A DNA stretch of 64,000 nt from Candidatus Tokpelaia sp. JSC161 (GTDB lineage Bacteria > Pseudomonadota > Alphaproteobacteria > Rhizobiales > Rhizobiaceae), in contig QEND01000001.1 of NCBI GenBank assembly GCA_003331105.1, positions 62,001 to 126,000 on the forward strand, written 5' to 3'. The notes under the pieces were generated by a model. It made no database searches and was not told the DNA's origin. It saw only the letters and a list, made by a program, of their open reading frames with translations. Shown here piece after piece: positions 48,070 through 57,610 of the stretch. The position numbers and the translations under genes are program-made. Numbering within the stretch: position 1 is the stretch's first letter; each line of letters starts with the position of its first letter.

Positions 48070-48477
48070 ATGGCTCGCATTACTGTAGAAGATTGCATAG
48101 ATAAAATTAAGAATCGTTTTGAGTTGGTTTTGTTAACTGCATACCGTGCGCGTCAAATATCACAAGGAGCACAGATTACACTGGACCGCGATAATGACAA
48201 AAATCCAGTTGTTGCATTGCGTGAAATCGCTGATGAGACACTTTCTCCAGCTGATTTGAAAGAAGCGCTGATTCATTCTTTCCAGAAGCATGTTGATGTT
48301 GATGAGCCTGAATCTTCTAGTGATTTGTTTTCTGATGATTCAGAATATGGTTTATCTGTTTCTTCAAAGATTTCTTTAGGAAAAGGAGCGTTTACTAAGT
48401 TTGATCAGAGATCAGAGGAAGAGCTTCTCACGGGAATTCGAAGTCTTGTTGTTCCAGAAAAGAGTGAAGATTATTAG
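48070..48477 (+). CDS. rpoZ: DNA-directed RNA polymerase subunit omega
   Basis: Omega stabilises the beta' subunit and helps form a ppGpp site. The domain begins [34 protein letters not shown] and includes [18 protein letters not shown] longer acidic tail follows, as in other rhizobia (135 residues overall). ATG 48070, behind AGAGGT, is chosen over an in-frame start 23 codons earlier. It lies directly upstream of the rsh gene, the usual pairing. Confidence 0.95.
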   Translation: MARITVEDCIDKIKNRFELVLLTAYRARQISQGAQITLDRDNDKNPVVALREIADETLSPADLKEALIHSFQKHVDVDEPESSSDLFSDDSEYGLSVSSKISLGKGAFTKFDQRSEEELLTGIRSLVVPEKSEDY

Positions 48478-48511
48478 TTTTTGAAAGGTGATCTTTTAGG
48501 AGTCATTATGT

Positions 48512-50752
48512 ATGATGCGTCAGTATGAGCTTGTTGAACGCGTGCAGAGATACAAGCCTGACGTGAATGCAGCTTTGTTAAATAAGGCATATGTTTATGC
48601 TATGCGTAAGCATGGTATGCAGAAACGAATTTCTGGGGATCTTTATTTTTCTCATCCATTAGAAGTTGCTGCTATTTTAACAGATATGCATCTTGATGAG
48701 GCAACAATTGTTGTTGCCCTTTTGCATGATACGATTGAAGATACATCTGCAACACGGTCTGAGATTGATCATCTTTTTGGAAAAGAGATTGGGACTTTAG
48801 TTGAAGGCTTAACTAAGATCAAGAAGCTTGATCTTGTATCGAAAAAGGCAGTTCAGGCAGAAAATCTTCGTAAGTTGCTCATAGCTATTTCGCAGGATGT
48901 GCGTGTTTTACTTGTTAAGTTAGCAGATCGATTACATAACATGCGTACTCTTGATGTTATGGATGAAGAAAAGCGTTGCCGTATTGCTGAAGAGACAATG
49001 GATATTTATGCACCACTTGCTGGGCGAATGGGTATGCAGGATATATGTGAAGAGCTAGAAGAGTTGGCCTTTCGCTATATTCATCCTGAGGCATGGCGGG
49101 TGGTTAAGAACGGATTATCTGATTTGCTCAAGCGTAATTTGAATCTTCTTACGACAATTGAGAAAGATCTTACATTGCTTTTTTCCGGACATGGGATTGC
49201 TGCACAGGTTAGAAGTCGACAGAAAAAAGCATGGTCAGTGTTTCGAAAAATGGAAGCAAAATCGATTTCTTTTGAACAATTATCTGATATTTTTGGTTTT
49301 AGAGTGATTGTTGAGACGATAGAGGATTGTTACCGTGTGCTTGGGATTATTCATACGACATGGCCTGTCGTGCCTGGTCGTTTCAAGGATTATATTTCTA
49401 TTCCTAAACAGAATGATTACCGTTCAATTCATACGACAATTGTTGGATTATCACGTCAGAGGGTTGAGCTACAAATTCGGACTAGGGAAATGGATGAGAT
49501 TGCTGAATATGGTGTTGCAGCTCATTCAATTTATAAGGATATTGGTTCGGATCTTCCGGTAATAAGTATTTTAAATGAAACGAATGCCTATGCATGGTTA
49601 CGGCAAACTGTTCAGGCTTTATCAGAAGGAGATAGTCCTGAGGAGTTTTTAGAACAGACAAGGCTTGAACTTTTTAGGGATCAGGTTTTTTGTTTTACCC
49701 CAAAAGGCCGTTTGATTGCGCTTCCAAATCAGGCAACTCCTATTGATTTTGCGTATACGATTCATACGGATATTGGTGATTCATGTATTGGTGTGAAAAT
49801 TAATGGATGTATTATGCCTTTGATGACTCGTTTAAAAAATGGGGATGAGGTCGAGATTATTCGATCAAAGGTTCAAGTTCCTCCTGCTGTCTGGGAGTCC
49901 TTTGTCGTTACAGGTAAGGCACGGTTAGCGATTCGTCGTGCTACGCGTTTAGCGATTCGCAGACAGTATTTCGCTCTTGGAGAGAGTCTTGTAGAAGGTG
50001 TCTTTGAGAAAGCTGGAAAAAAATTTTTAAAAAATGATTTAAATTCAGTTTTGCCAAGGCTCGCTCGTAAGGATGTGGAGGATGTGTTAGCTTCTGTTGG
50101 GCGAGGGGAATTATCTTCATATGACGTTCTAAAGGCTATTTATCCAGACTATAAAGATACTCGTGTTCTGCATAAAACACATATCAAGGCAGGAGACAAA
50201 GGATGGTTTAATATTCGGAATGTATCGGGTATGATTTTTAAAATACCGAAAAATTCTAGAAAGGATACAGGTTCTAGCGGTATTGTGGGGATGAGAGTGA
50301 ATAGGGGGTTACCGATTCGTGGAGTGAGTGGAGATATCCCAGTTCGTTTTTCTCCAGAGGGTGCTGTTCCTGGTGATCGGATCGTTGGGATTCATCTTCC
50401 GGGAGCAGGAATTATTATTTATCCGATTCAGTCCCCAGCTTTGGCTGAATACGACGCTCATCCTGAGCGTTGGATTGATGTGCGTTGGGATATTGATACA
50501 GAAATGAGTGAACGTTTTCCTGCTCGGACTCGTGTGATTGCTATTAATGCGCCTGGTTCTTTAGCTGAAGTAGCTAGGATTATTGCGAAGAATGATGCGA
50601 ATATTCATAGTCTTTCTATGGTGCGGACTGCACCTGATTTTACAGAAATGATCGTTGATCTGCAAGTTTGGGATATCAAGCATCTTAACCGAATTATTTT
50701 TCAGTTAAAGGAAAGTAAATTGGTGAGTACGATTTCTAGAATGAATGCCTGA
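48512..50752 (+). CDS. rsh: Bifunctional (p)ppGpp synthetase/hydrolase (RelA/SpoT homologue)
   Basis: Rsh makes and degrades (p)ppGpp in the stringent response. The hydrolase HD domain is complete (His48, the HDTIED motif at 72-77, and LADRLHNMRT), so degradation should work. The synthetase domain carries GFRVIVE and RFKDYISIPKQNDYRSIHT (about 289-307). TGS (about 389-450, VFCFTPKGRLIALP) and a C-terminal ACT domain (about 670-746) follow. The length (746) matches alphaproteobacterial Rsh. AGGAG lies about 10 bases before the ATG pair. It overlaps the longest possible pyrE frame. Confidence 0.95.
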   Translation: MMRQYELVERVQRYKPDVNAALLNKAYVYAMRKHGMQKRISGDLYFSHPLEVAAILTDMHLDEATIVVALLHDTIEDTSATRSEIDHLFGKEIGTLVEGLTKIKKLDLVSKKAVQAENLRKLLIAISQDVRVLLVKLADRLHNMRTLDVMDEEKRCRIAEETMDIYAPLAGRMGMQDICEELEELAFRYIHPEAWRVVKNGLSDLLKRNLNLLTTIEKDLTLLFSGHGIAAQVRSRQKKAWSVFRKMEAKSISFEQLSDIFGFRVIVETIEDCYRVLGIIHTTWPVVPGRFKDYISIPKQNDYRSIHTTIVGLSRQRVELQIRTREMDEIAEYGVAAHSIYKDIGSDLPVISILNETNAYAWLRQTVQALSEGDSPEEFLEQTRLELFRDQVFCFTPKGRLIALPNQATPIDFAYTIHTDIGDSCIGVKINGCIMPLMTRLKNGDEVEIIRSKVQVPPAVWESFVVTGKARLAIRRATRLAIRRQYFALGESLVEGVFEKAGKKFLKNDLNSVLPRLARKDVEDVLASVGRGELSSYDVLKAIYPDYKDTRVLHKTHIKAGDKGWFNIRNVSGMIFKIPKNSRKDTGSSGIVGMRVNRGLPIRGVSGDIPVRFSPEGAVPGDRIVGIHLPGAGIIIYPIQSPALAEYDAHPERWIDVRWDIDTEMSERFPARTRVIAINAPGSLAEVARIIAKNDANIHSLSMVRTAPDFTEMIVDLQVWDIKHLNRIIFQLKESKLVSTISRMNA

Positions 50753-50774
50753 TAGGATAGGAATGGAGTGGGAA

Positions 50775-51338
50775 ATGGAGAATGAAGATGTTCTTAAGAT
50801 TTTTCGTAAGGCTGGAGCAATTTTAAATGGTCATTTTATTTTAAGGTCAGGGCGGCATAGTGCGATTTATATGCAAAAAGCTCATGTTTTTATGCATGCA
50901 GATTTTACAGAAAGGCTCTGTTGTGCAATAGCCGCGCAAATTCGTTTAGAAATTGGTGATATTGATTATATTGCTGGGTTAGCAATAGGGGGTCTGATTC
51001 CAGCTTATGAAACCTCAAGGCATTTATCTGTACCAGTAATTTGGGTTGAACGTGATGAGTTCGGTCTTTTTAAATTGCGAAGATTTCAGATCAAATCTGG
51101 TGCAAGAATTGTAATTTTAGAAGATGTGATGACGACCGGGAGTTCTGTGCAGGCGGCTTTAGATGCGATAGTTCATGCAGGAGGAAAAGTAATTGCTGTT
51201 GCCTGTATTATCGATCGTTCTGGAGGTAAGATTGATTTTGGTGTTCCTCTGATTGCTTTAGCTCAATACGAAGTCGCTTCTTACGAAGCGGATTCTTTAC
51301 CAGAAGAGCTTTCTCTTCTTCCTGCTATGAAGCTTTAG
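50775..51338 (+). CDS. pyrE: Orotate phosphoribosyltransferase
   Basis: PyrE joins orotate and PRPP to give OMP in pyrimidine synthesis. The PRPP motif is VILEDVMTTGSSVQAAL, and the N-terminus MENEDVLKIFRKAGAILNGHFILRSGRHS matches the roughly 190-residue form that follows rsh in rhizobia. I chose ATG 50775 on that similarity; ATG 50745, which overlaps the rsh stop, and ATG 50763 are possible. Its stop overlaps that of the converging fsr gene by four bases. PyrG and carA of the pyrimidine route are also in the window. Confidence 0.93.
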   Translation: MENEDVLKIFRKAGAILNGHFILRSGRHSAIYMQKAHVFMHADFTERLCCAIAAQIRLEIGDIDYIAGLAIGGLIPAYETSRHLSVPVIWVERDEFGLFKLRRFQIKSGARIVILEDVMTTGSSVQAALDAIVHAGGKVIAVACIIDRSGGKIDFGVPLIALAQYEVASYEADSLPEELSLLPAMKL

Positions 51339-52516
51339 CTATAGCTATTATTAGTGATTTTAGGTAAGAAAATAGCAACGAAACCAAGAAATGGTAAAAA
51401 TGAGCAATTTATGAAAAGTTGTTGCATACCAATGATATCTCCTATAGCACCAAGAATGGCGGAGGATAGAGAACCTATCCCAAATGAAAGGCCAAAAAAT
51501 AAACCTGCGATAGTTCCGGGTTTCCCTGGTATGAGTTCTTGTGCAAAAACAATGATTGCTGGGAATGCTGAAGCAAGTATCATCCCGATGATAAAGGATA
51601 AGATAGCCATAGTTGGTAAGTTAACATAGGGCAGTGCTATTGTAAAAGGTAATATTCCAAGAATAGATATCCAAATTACAGGACGTATCCCAATGTAATC
51701 GCTAATTGTAGCCCCGAGGAGGGTTCCTATAGAAACACCGGCGAGATAAAGAAATAATAGATATTGAGCTTGATGTATGCTCAAATTGAATTGTTCTATA
51801 GAGAACAAGGTATAAAAATTGCTCATACAAGCTACATAGCTCTGTTTAGCAATCATTAATGCAATCAGAACAAGTAGTGTCTGACGTATTTTTGATTGAC
51901 TTAATTGTATACTTGGATGTGTTGTCGTAAGCTTTGTTGTCTTGTGATGAGTCTCCCAGAGACTAACTTTTATTAATAGTATAAATCCAATGAATGCGAT
52001 CATCGTAACCCAAATAATATCTTTTTGTTGGGTAATAAAAAGTGCAGCGAATAGAGGTCCTAGAGATGAGCCAAGATTTCCACCTAGTTGGAAAATAGAT
52101 TGGGAAAGACTATATTGTTGACAGGAAGCAATACGTGTTATGCGTGAGGCTTCTGGATGAAAAATAGAAGATCCAAACCCTAGACAAGCTGCACCCATTA
52201 CAAGGATATGGTAATTATGGCTTTTAGAAATAAGGAAAAGACCACTCATAGTAAAAATTGAAGCACAGGGCAGGCTATAGGGAATAGGATGTTTGTCGGT
52301 GAAGATACCGACGAGTGGTTGTAATATTGAACCAGTGATTTGAAATGTTGCTGTAATGATTCCTATTTTTAATAGGGATAGATTGTAGTGGGCCCTTAAA
52401 AGAGGATAAATTGCTGGTAGCATGGATTGCATGAGATCATTCAGTAAATGACATAAACTAATGCTGATAATAACAGCAAAAAAGCTATGCGCCTTTTTTT
52501 TTGATTGTTTCTGAAT
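51335..52516 (-). CDS. fsr: MFS exporter of the fosmidomycin-resistance (Fsr) family
   Basis: The protein has twelve predicted membrane segments. The conserved Fsr opening HLLNDLMQSMLPAIYPLL is followed by GIITATFQITGSILQPLVGIFTDK, LGFGSSIFHPEASRI and LGGNLGSSLGP. The length (393) fits Fsr (about 400). Fsr proteins export fosmidomycin, an inhibitor of the MEP pathway used by this organism, but their natural substrates are not known. ATG 52516, preceded by AGGTAAG, is preferred over TTG 52570. It is inserted between pyrE and the DUF2062 gene on the opposite strand to both. Confidence 0.85.
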   Translation of the reverse strand: MQKQSKKKAHSFFAVIISISLCHLLNDLMQSMLPAIYPLLRAHYNLSLLKIGIITATFQITGSILQPLVGIFTDKHPIPYSLPCASIFTMSGLFLISKSHNYHILVMGAACLGFGSSIFHPEASRITRIASCQQYSLSQSIFQLGGNLGSSLGPLFAALFITQQKDIIWVTMIAFIGFILLIKVSLWETHHKTTKLTTTHPSIQLSQSKIRQTLLVLIALMIAKQSYVACMSNFYTLFSIEQFNLSIHQAQYLLFLYLAGVSIGTLLGATISDYIGIRPVIWISILGILPFTIALPYVNLPTMAILSFIIGMILASAFPAIIVFAQELIPGKPGTIAGLFFGLSFGIGSLSSAILGAIGDIIGMQQLFINCSFLPFLGFVAIFLPKITNNSYS

Positions 52517-52670
52517 CATCTGATGCTTACCTAATGATGAGAGATTAATGAAATCTGGATGATTATACAAGTTAAATGAGATCTTTCACGATACACTATA
52601 GATTTGTTCTTGTAGAAGGTGTAAAATTTTGGATAAAGGTTATTCATTCTCAATAATACAAGAATATATT

Positions 52671-53255
52671 ATGCTATTTCGTAGACGAAAAGAGGTGAGT
52701 GTATGGGAACGTATGCGAATGTGCGTTTGGCCTCGTCGTTCTTTTTCCCGCTCATTTCGTTATATAGGCAAACGTGTTTTGCGTATTCCTGCTACACCTC
52801 ATATGGTAGCGTTAGGGCTGGCTATTGGAATTTTTTCAGCCTTTACTCCGCTTTATGGGTTTCATGTTATTTTTTCAATTTTTGTAGCGTGGACGATGTC
52901 AGCGAATATTGCTGCAGCAGTGATTGGGACAGCTTTTGCTAATCCTCTCACCATTCCTTTTATTTTTAGTGCTACCTATGAGTTAGGGTATATTTTTTTA
53001 CCTACTCGGAGAGCGTCTCTTTCTATTTATGCTTTTTTAGAATTGTTACATGAAAGAATTTTTGAGCAATTATTGCAGGTATTTTTACAACTTATTATTG
53101 GTTCTTTTATTTTAGGAGGAGCTGCTGCTCTTATAGTTTATATCTTAGCTCTGAAGGCTACAACGCATTTTCGTATACGTCGAAGTGAGTGGATAGCACG
53201 TGCTAAAGGAAAGTCTGTATCAGGCTCAGGAGAATGGTGGAAAGAGAAACTATGA
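52671..53255 (+). CDS. DUF2062 membrane protein
   Basis: The 194-residue protein has a basic N-terminus (RRRKEVSVWERMRMCVWPRRSFSRS). The DUF2062 core follows: TPHMVALGLAIGIFSAFTPLYGFH and GTAFANPLTIPFIFSATYELG, with about three to four membrane segments. The function is unknown. In rhizobia it sits just before acpS, as here. ATG 52671 is chosen over TTG 52629. Its stop overlaps the acpS start as ATGA. Confidence 0.87.
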   Translation: MLFRRRKEVSVWERMRMCVWPRRSFSRSFRYIGKRVLRIPATPHMVALGLAIGIFSAFTPLYGFHVIFSIFVAWTMSANIAAAVIGTAFANPLTIPFIFSATYELGYIFLPTRRASLSIYAFLELLHERIFEQLLQVFLQLIIGSFILGGAAALIVYILALKATTHFRIRRSEWIARAKGKSVSGSGEWWKEKL

Positions 53256-53659
53256 TTTTCGGAATTGGGAGTGATCTGTTTGATATTCGACGAATGAGCA
53301 GAATTCTTGATCTTTATGGAAACAAGTTTACTCAGCGCGTGTTTACTCAAGATGAGCAGTTAAGATCTGAAAGAAGAAACAATAAAGCCGCATCTTATGC
53401 TAAGCGTTTTTCTGCGAAGGAGGCTTGTGCCAAAGCGCTCGGAACAGGATTTTCACATGGGATCACGTGGCGTGATTTTGAAGTTGTGAGCCTCCCTATT
53501 GGTAAACCTTTGATGAAGGTAAAAGGAAAAGCTTTGCGTTTACTTAAACGGTTAGTGCCTAGAAAGTATGAAACTGTTGTACATTTGAGTATGACAGATG
53601 ATTATCCTTGGGTCCAAGCCTTTGTCATTATTGAGGCTCTTTCTGTTGATAGCTCATGA
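53252..53659 (+). CDS. acpS: Holo-[acyl-carrier-protein] synthase
   Basis: AcpS transfers 4'-phosphopantetheine from CoA to acyl carrier protein. The Mg-binding residues are Asp8 in GIGSDLFDIRR and the Glu of RFSAKEACAKALGTG, and the central GKPLMKV segment (IGKPLMKVKGKAL) is present. ATG 53252 overlaps the DUF2062 stop and gives 135 residues, normal for rhizobia. It is the first enzyme gene of the acpS-lepB-rnc-era run. Confidence 0.95.
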   Translation: MIFGIGSDLFDIRRMSRILDLYGNKFTQRVFTQDEQLRSERRNNKAASYAKRFSAKEACAKALGTGFSHGITWRDFEVVSLPIGKPLMKVKGKALRLLKRLVPRKYETVVHLSMTDDYPWVQAFVIIEALSVDSS

Positions 53660-53727
53660 AAATGATGATAAAGATAGTGAGATTAAGTGTGAGTAGAAGG
53701 AACAAAAAATGCAGGGAGACGGGTATT

Positions 53728-54519
53728 ATGAATCTTCAAGAAAAAAAAACGACAAAAGAAACATTGATTGTAGTTATTGAGGCTTTGCTTTTAGCTTGTG
53801 TTATTCGTACATTTCTATTTCAGCCGTTTACTATTCCTTCTGGTTCAATGCGTCCGACATTACTTGTAGGAGATTATCTCTTTGTATCTAAGTATGCTTA
53901 TGGTTATTCGCGTTTTTCTTTTCCCTTTTCACCTAAGTTTTTTTCGGGGCGGATATGGTCTGCAGAACCAAAACGTGGGGATATTGTTGTTTTTCGGCAT
54001 CCTGAGAATACTTCTATCGATTATATTAAGCGTGTTATTGGTCTGCCAGGGGATAAGATTCAAATGCGCGCGGGAGTCCTTTATATTAATAACCTAGCTG
54101 TGAAGCGGACAAAGATTGCTGAGACGAAAAATGTTGATCTAGTTGGGAGCATTCCGCCTAGCGGAGAACTTTTTGATTCGACGAGAGATTTGCCTGTTTC
54201 TGTTTATCGTGAAACTTTACCGAATAATATTTCTTACAATACTTTTGATATATTAGAAGAAGGGCCAGGGGATAACACAAGAGTATATCAGGTCCCTGAA
54301 GGTCATTATTTCATGTTAGGAGATAATCGTGATAATTCGCTCGATAGTCGTTTTTCTTTAGGATATATTCCATTTGAAAACCTTATTGGTCGGGCGAATA
54401 TACTTTTTTTTTCAATTGGAGGGGATTCTAGTGCTTGGCAGATTTGGCGCTGGCCTGCCTATCTTCGTTGGGAACGTTTATTTCGTTTTGTAAATATGAA
54501 GGGGATGTCCTTTGAGTGA
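53728..54519 (+). CDS. lepB: Signal peptidase I
   Basis: LepB removes signal peptides from exported proteins at the outer face of the inner membrane. One N-terminal membrane segment (about residues 12-30) is followed by the Ser-Lys dyad: Ser40 in IPSGSMRPTLLVGDY and Lys101 in DYIKRVIGLPGD. The GDNRDNSLDSRF box lies near the C-terminus. I chose ATG 53728, behind GGGAGACGGG, giving 263 residues; a frame 24 codons longer overlaps acpS. It overlaps rnc by eight bases. Confidence 0.95.
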   Translation: MNLQEKKTTKETLIVVIEALLLACVIRTFLFQPFTIPSGSMRPTLLVGDYLFVSKYAYGYSRFSFPFSPKFFSGRIWSAEPKRGDIVVFRHPENTSIDYIKRVIGLPGDKIQMRAGVLYINNLAVKRTKIAETKNVDLVGSIPPSGELFDSTRDLPVSVYRETLPNNISYNTFDILEEGPGDNTRVYQVPEGHYFMLGDNRDNSLDSRFSLGYIPFENLIGRANILFFSIGGDSSAWQIWRWPAYLRWERLFRFVNMKGMSFE

Positions 54520-55204
54520 CGCGTGTCTGAGTGTAGAAGATTCGATTAGACGGCTTGAAAAATTGAGTGGTCATTTATTTAGGGATAAGGTGCTTTTAAG
54601 ATGTGCTTTGACTCATTCTAGTCTCCGTGCTCATAATGGGAATTATGAACGCTTAGAATTTTTAGGGGACCGTGTTTTAGGCCTTGTCGTTTCTGAGATG
54701 ATTTATAATTTTTTTCCTTCAGTGCTAGAAGGAGAGCTTTCTCTTCGCTTGAATGTCTTGGTTAATGCTGACACTTGTGCTCAGGTTGCTGAGGAGATTG
54801 GTCTTCCTGATATGATTCGCATGGGAATGGATACGAGATTTCTTGAAAAGCGGCGTATTCGGAATATTTATGCAGATGTAGTGGAATCATTGATCGCCGT
54901 GCTTTATCTTGAGGGAGGACTTAAAATTGTTCGTCCTTTTATTTCTCTTTACTGGAGTGAGAGGGTCTCTGGTTCAAAGAATGTCAGACGTGATGCGAAA
55001 ACTGCATTACAGGAGTGGGCTCATAAAAATGCTTCTTCTCAGCCAGTTTACCGTATGATGAAACGGACAGGGTTAGATCATGATCCTGTTTTTGAGGTTC
55101 AAGTAGAAGTTTGTGGGTTTTCTGCACAAGCACGAGGATCTTCAAAAAGGAGAGCAGAGTTGGCGGCTGCAGAGATAATCTTATCCAAAGAGGGTGTGTG
55201 GTAG
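54512..55204 (+). CDS. rnc: Ribonuclease III
   Basis: RNase III cuts double-stranded RNA in rRNA precursors and regulatory duplexes. The signature NYERLEFLGDRVLGL lies at about residues 44-58, with the acidic Mg ligands there and in DVVESLIAVLYLEGG. The dsRNA-binding domain spans about 155-229 (DAKTALQEWAHKN, PVFEVQVEVCGFSAQARGSSKRRAELAAA). The start is TTG 54512, overlapping lepB, with AAGGGGA five bases upstream; no in-frame ATG gives the full domain. Weak initiation may limit its dose. Confidence 0.94.
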   Translation: MSDACLSVEDSIRRLEKLSGHLFRDKVLLRCALTHSSLRAHNGNYERLEFLGDRVLGLVVSEMIYNFFPSVLEGELSLRLNVLVNADTCAQVAEEIGLPDMIRMGMDTRFLEKRRIRNIYADVVESLIAVLYLEGGLKIVRPFISLYWSERVSGSKNVRRDAKTALQEWAHKNASSQPVYRMMKRTGLDHDPVFEVQVEVCGFSAQARGSSKRRAELAAAEIILSKEGVW

Positions 55205-55209
55205 TCACT

Positions 55210-56052
55210 ATGCATCGTTCTGGTTTTGTTACTCTGATTGGAGCGCCTAATGCAGGTAAGTCAACATTTCTGAATAAGCTCAGTGGCAAAAAGCTTTCAA
55301 TTGTCAGTCATAAGAGGAATACAACACGGACTTTAGTCCGTGGCATTGTGAATCATATGGATTCACAGATTATCCTTGTAGATACACCAGGTCTTGGCCA
55401 GGCGTTAGAACGCTCTTTGCTTTCAGGGATTTGGGATACTGTTGAGTATGGAGATATTTTGCTATTGATTGTGGATGTTCAAAGTGGCATGAATATCGAT
55501 GTTTTGAATATTCTTTCAAGACTTGGAGATATGAATCTCCCAAAAATATTAGTATTAAATAAAATTGATAGAGTGAATCCACCTGTTCTTTTAGGTTTAG
55601 CAAAATCTATGAATGATAGGATTTTGTTTGATCGGACCTTCATGGTTTCAGCTTTAAAGGGATTTGGCTGTTCTGATGTGTTAGATTTTTTAGCGCAGAT
55701 TATGCCCATGGGTTTTTTGAATGATCCTGAAGATCAAGATTTGCATCTATTTGCTTCTGAGATTACGAGAGAGAAATTATATTTATATTTGCACGATGAG
55801 CTTCCTTATACTTTGATGGTTGAAACAGAGCTTTGGGAAGAATGTAAAGATGGTTCAGTCTCTATTCGACAGATTATATCTGTGGAGCGTGAGTCTCATA
55901 AAAAGATTGTACTTGGATCGAAAGGTAGAAAGATTAAGATGATTGGTCAGAGTTCTCGTAGAGAACTTGCAGAGTCTCTTGATAAGCCGGTTCATTTATT
56001 CCTATTTGTTCAGGTACGGAATCATTCTTTTGATCATCCTATTTCATCTTGA
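55210..56052 (+). CDS. era: GTPase Era
   Basis: Era is a GTPase that binds 16S rRNA near its 3' end and aids 30S maturation. G1 GAPNAGKST (residues 11-19), G3 DTPG, G4 NKID and the C-terminal KH domain with GSKGRKIKMIG are present. ATG 55210 follows rnc by five bases and gives 280 residues. The C-terminus ends VQVRNHSFDHPISS and seems to lack the final few residues (an MGLDF-like end) of most homologues. The last 19 bases overlap the end of carA on the other strand. Confidence 0.93.
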   Translation: MHRSGFVTLIGAPNAGKSTFLNKLSGKKLSIVSHKRNTTRTLVRGIVNHMDSQIILVDTPGLGQALERSLLSGIWDTVEYGDILLLIVDVQSGMNIDVLNILSRLGDMNLPKILVLNKIDRVNPPVLLGLAKSMNDRILFDRTFMVSALKGFGCSDVLDFLAQIMPMGFLNDPEDQDLHLFASEITREKLYLYLHDELPYTLMVETELWEECKDGSVSIRQIISVERESHKKIVLGSKGRKIKMIGQSSRRELAESLDKPVHLFLFVQVRNHSFDHPISS

Positions 56053-57242
56053 TTGAGGTCAATCATTTGTGGATTTTTTCTAAATTTTTTAATAGAATCA
56101 AAAAACTTTAGAAAAAGATAGTGACTATCTTGTGGACCAGGTGAAGCTTCAGGATGATATTGTACGGAAAAAGCCGGTTTGGATATTAGACGTATTCCGC
56201 AATTCGAGCCATCGAATAGAGATATATGGGTTTCTTCTACTCCTTTTGGTAAGGTTTTAGCGTCAACAGCAAAACCGTGGTTCATAGATACAATTTCTAT
56301 TTTTCCTGTATGAATATCTTTGACTGGATGATTACAGCCATGGTGTCCTTGATGCATTTTGATCGTTTGAGCACCTGTAGCTAAAGCAAGGAGTTGATGG
56401 CCAAGACATATCCCGAATAATGGAATTCCGATTTTAAGAAGTTTTTGGATAATTGGGGTTGCATAAATACTGGTTAAAATTGGATCACCTGGACCATTAG
56501 ATAAACAGACTCCATCAGGGTTAAGCTTGAGAATCTCCTTTTCGGAAAAATGATAAGGAATGATGGTTATTTGTGCATGAAGAGATGCTAGGAGGCGAAG
56601 AATATTACGTTTGACTCCATAATCGATGACGAGAATATGATATTTTTTATTTTGCTGTTTTCGATACCCTGTATTCCATATCCAAGGGATTTCATTCCAT
56701 GTTATACTTTTTGGGGAGCTGACATTTTGAGCTAGATCCACTTTGTTCATCTGAGGCCATGCTGATTGTTTTTTCAGTTTATTGATATTAAAGTTACCTG
56801 ATGGGTCATAGCAAATAATTGCATTGAGGAATCCTTGTTTGCGGATAAGTCCTGTTAAAGCACGGGTATCAACCCCAGATAAACCAACAATACCACGTTT
56901 TTTGAGCCAGCTATCGAGTCTTTCTGTTGCTCGGTAATTAGAATGATGACTAATATTTGCTTTAAAGATAGCACCCACTGCTCCAGTATGAGGGCTGAGA
57001 TGTTCAAGATCTTCATTATTGATTCCAACGTTTCCTATATGAGGAAAGGTGAATGTGATAATTTGTCCTGTATAAGAGGGATCTGTTAGAATTTCTTCAT
57101 ATCCAGTACATGCCGTGTTAAAGCAGATTTCTCCTTCAAATGTTCCTGTAGCACCTAATCCGTTCCCTTTAATAATTATTTCGTTTTCGAGAACTATAAT
57201 TGCTGTTTTGTGTGTACTGATATAAGATGATTTTTCACTCAT
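56034..57242 (-). CDS. carA: Carbamoyl-phosphate synthase small subunit
   Basis: CarA hydrolyses glutamine and channels ammonia to CarB, for arginine and pyrimidines. The N-terminal domain shows GTFEGEICFNTACTGYEEILTDPSY. The amidotransferase domain carries the nucleophile Cys in GICLGHQLLALATGA (near residue 275) and the His/Glu of QYHPEASPGP. The length (402) is normal. carB is not in the window, so the two genes are unlinked, as in many rhizobia. It overlaps era by 19 bases at the 3' ends. Confidence 0.96.
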   Translation of the reverse strand: MSEKSSYISTHKTAIIVLENEIIIKGNGLGATGTFEGEICFNTACTGYEEILTDPSYTGQIITFTFPHIGNVGINNEDLEHLSPHTGAVGAIFKANISHHSNYRATERLDSWLKKRGIVGLSGVDTRALTGLIRKQGFLNAIICYDPSGNFNINKLKKQSAWPQMNKVDLAQNVSSPKSITWNEIPWIWNTGYRKQQNKKYHILVIDYGVKRNILRLLASLHAQITIIPYHFSEKEILKLNPDGVCLSNGPGDPILTSIYATPIIQKLLKIGIPLFGICLGHQLLALATGAQTIKMHQGHHGCNHPVKDIHTGKIEIVSMNHGFAVDAKTLPKGVEETHISLFDGSNCGIRLISKPAFSVQYHPEASPGPQDSHYLFLKFFDSIKKFRKNPQMIDLNQDEIG

Positions 57243-57429
57243 TATCCTAATTTATCCTAAAAGTTCAAGGTAAAGATAAGGATTTTTTATGTCGAATTTC
57301 TCCTGACATTGAAGATAAGATATAGGCTTGTTTCTTCTTAAAAGAAAGATGTTTTCTTCTTTAAAAGAGAGTTCTATCTTGTAAATTTGCACGAGCTGTT
57401 TTAAATAACGCTTTCTGACTCTTTTCTTT

Positions 57430-57514
57430 GCGGGTGTGGCGGAATGGGTAGACGCACGGCACTCAAAATGCCGCGGTTTTGGCTTTGTCGGTTCGAATCC
57501 GACCACCCGTACCA
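57430..57514 (+). tRNA. tRNA-Leu (anticodon CAA)
   Basis: The 85-base class II tRNA has acceptor GCGGGTG/CACCCGT (first pair G-T), anticodon stem-loop CGGCACTCAAAATGCCG with CAA, a long variable arm, T arm with GTTCGAATC, and encoded CCA at 57512-57514. It lies 188 bases upstream of carA, on the other strand. Confidence 0.95.
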
Positions 57515-57610
57515 TTGTTCGAAGAAATAGAATATTTGTGATGAACTTACTAAGCATACTGATGTATGCTAAAGATGTTGAGTAAAAACTCTTAAGAGGG
57601 TTAATATAAG

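Noticed and set aside
57252..57557. Reverse frame of about 100 codons
   Set aside because: It covers the antisense of tRNA-Leu(CAA); the peptide (VVGFEPTKPKPRHFECRAS) is a known artefact of translating tRNA-Leu backwards.
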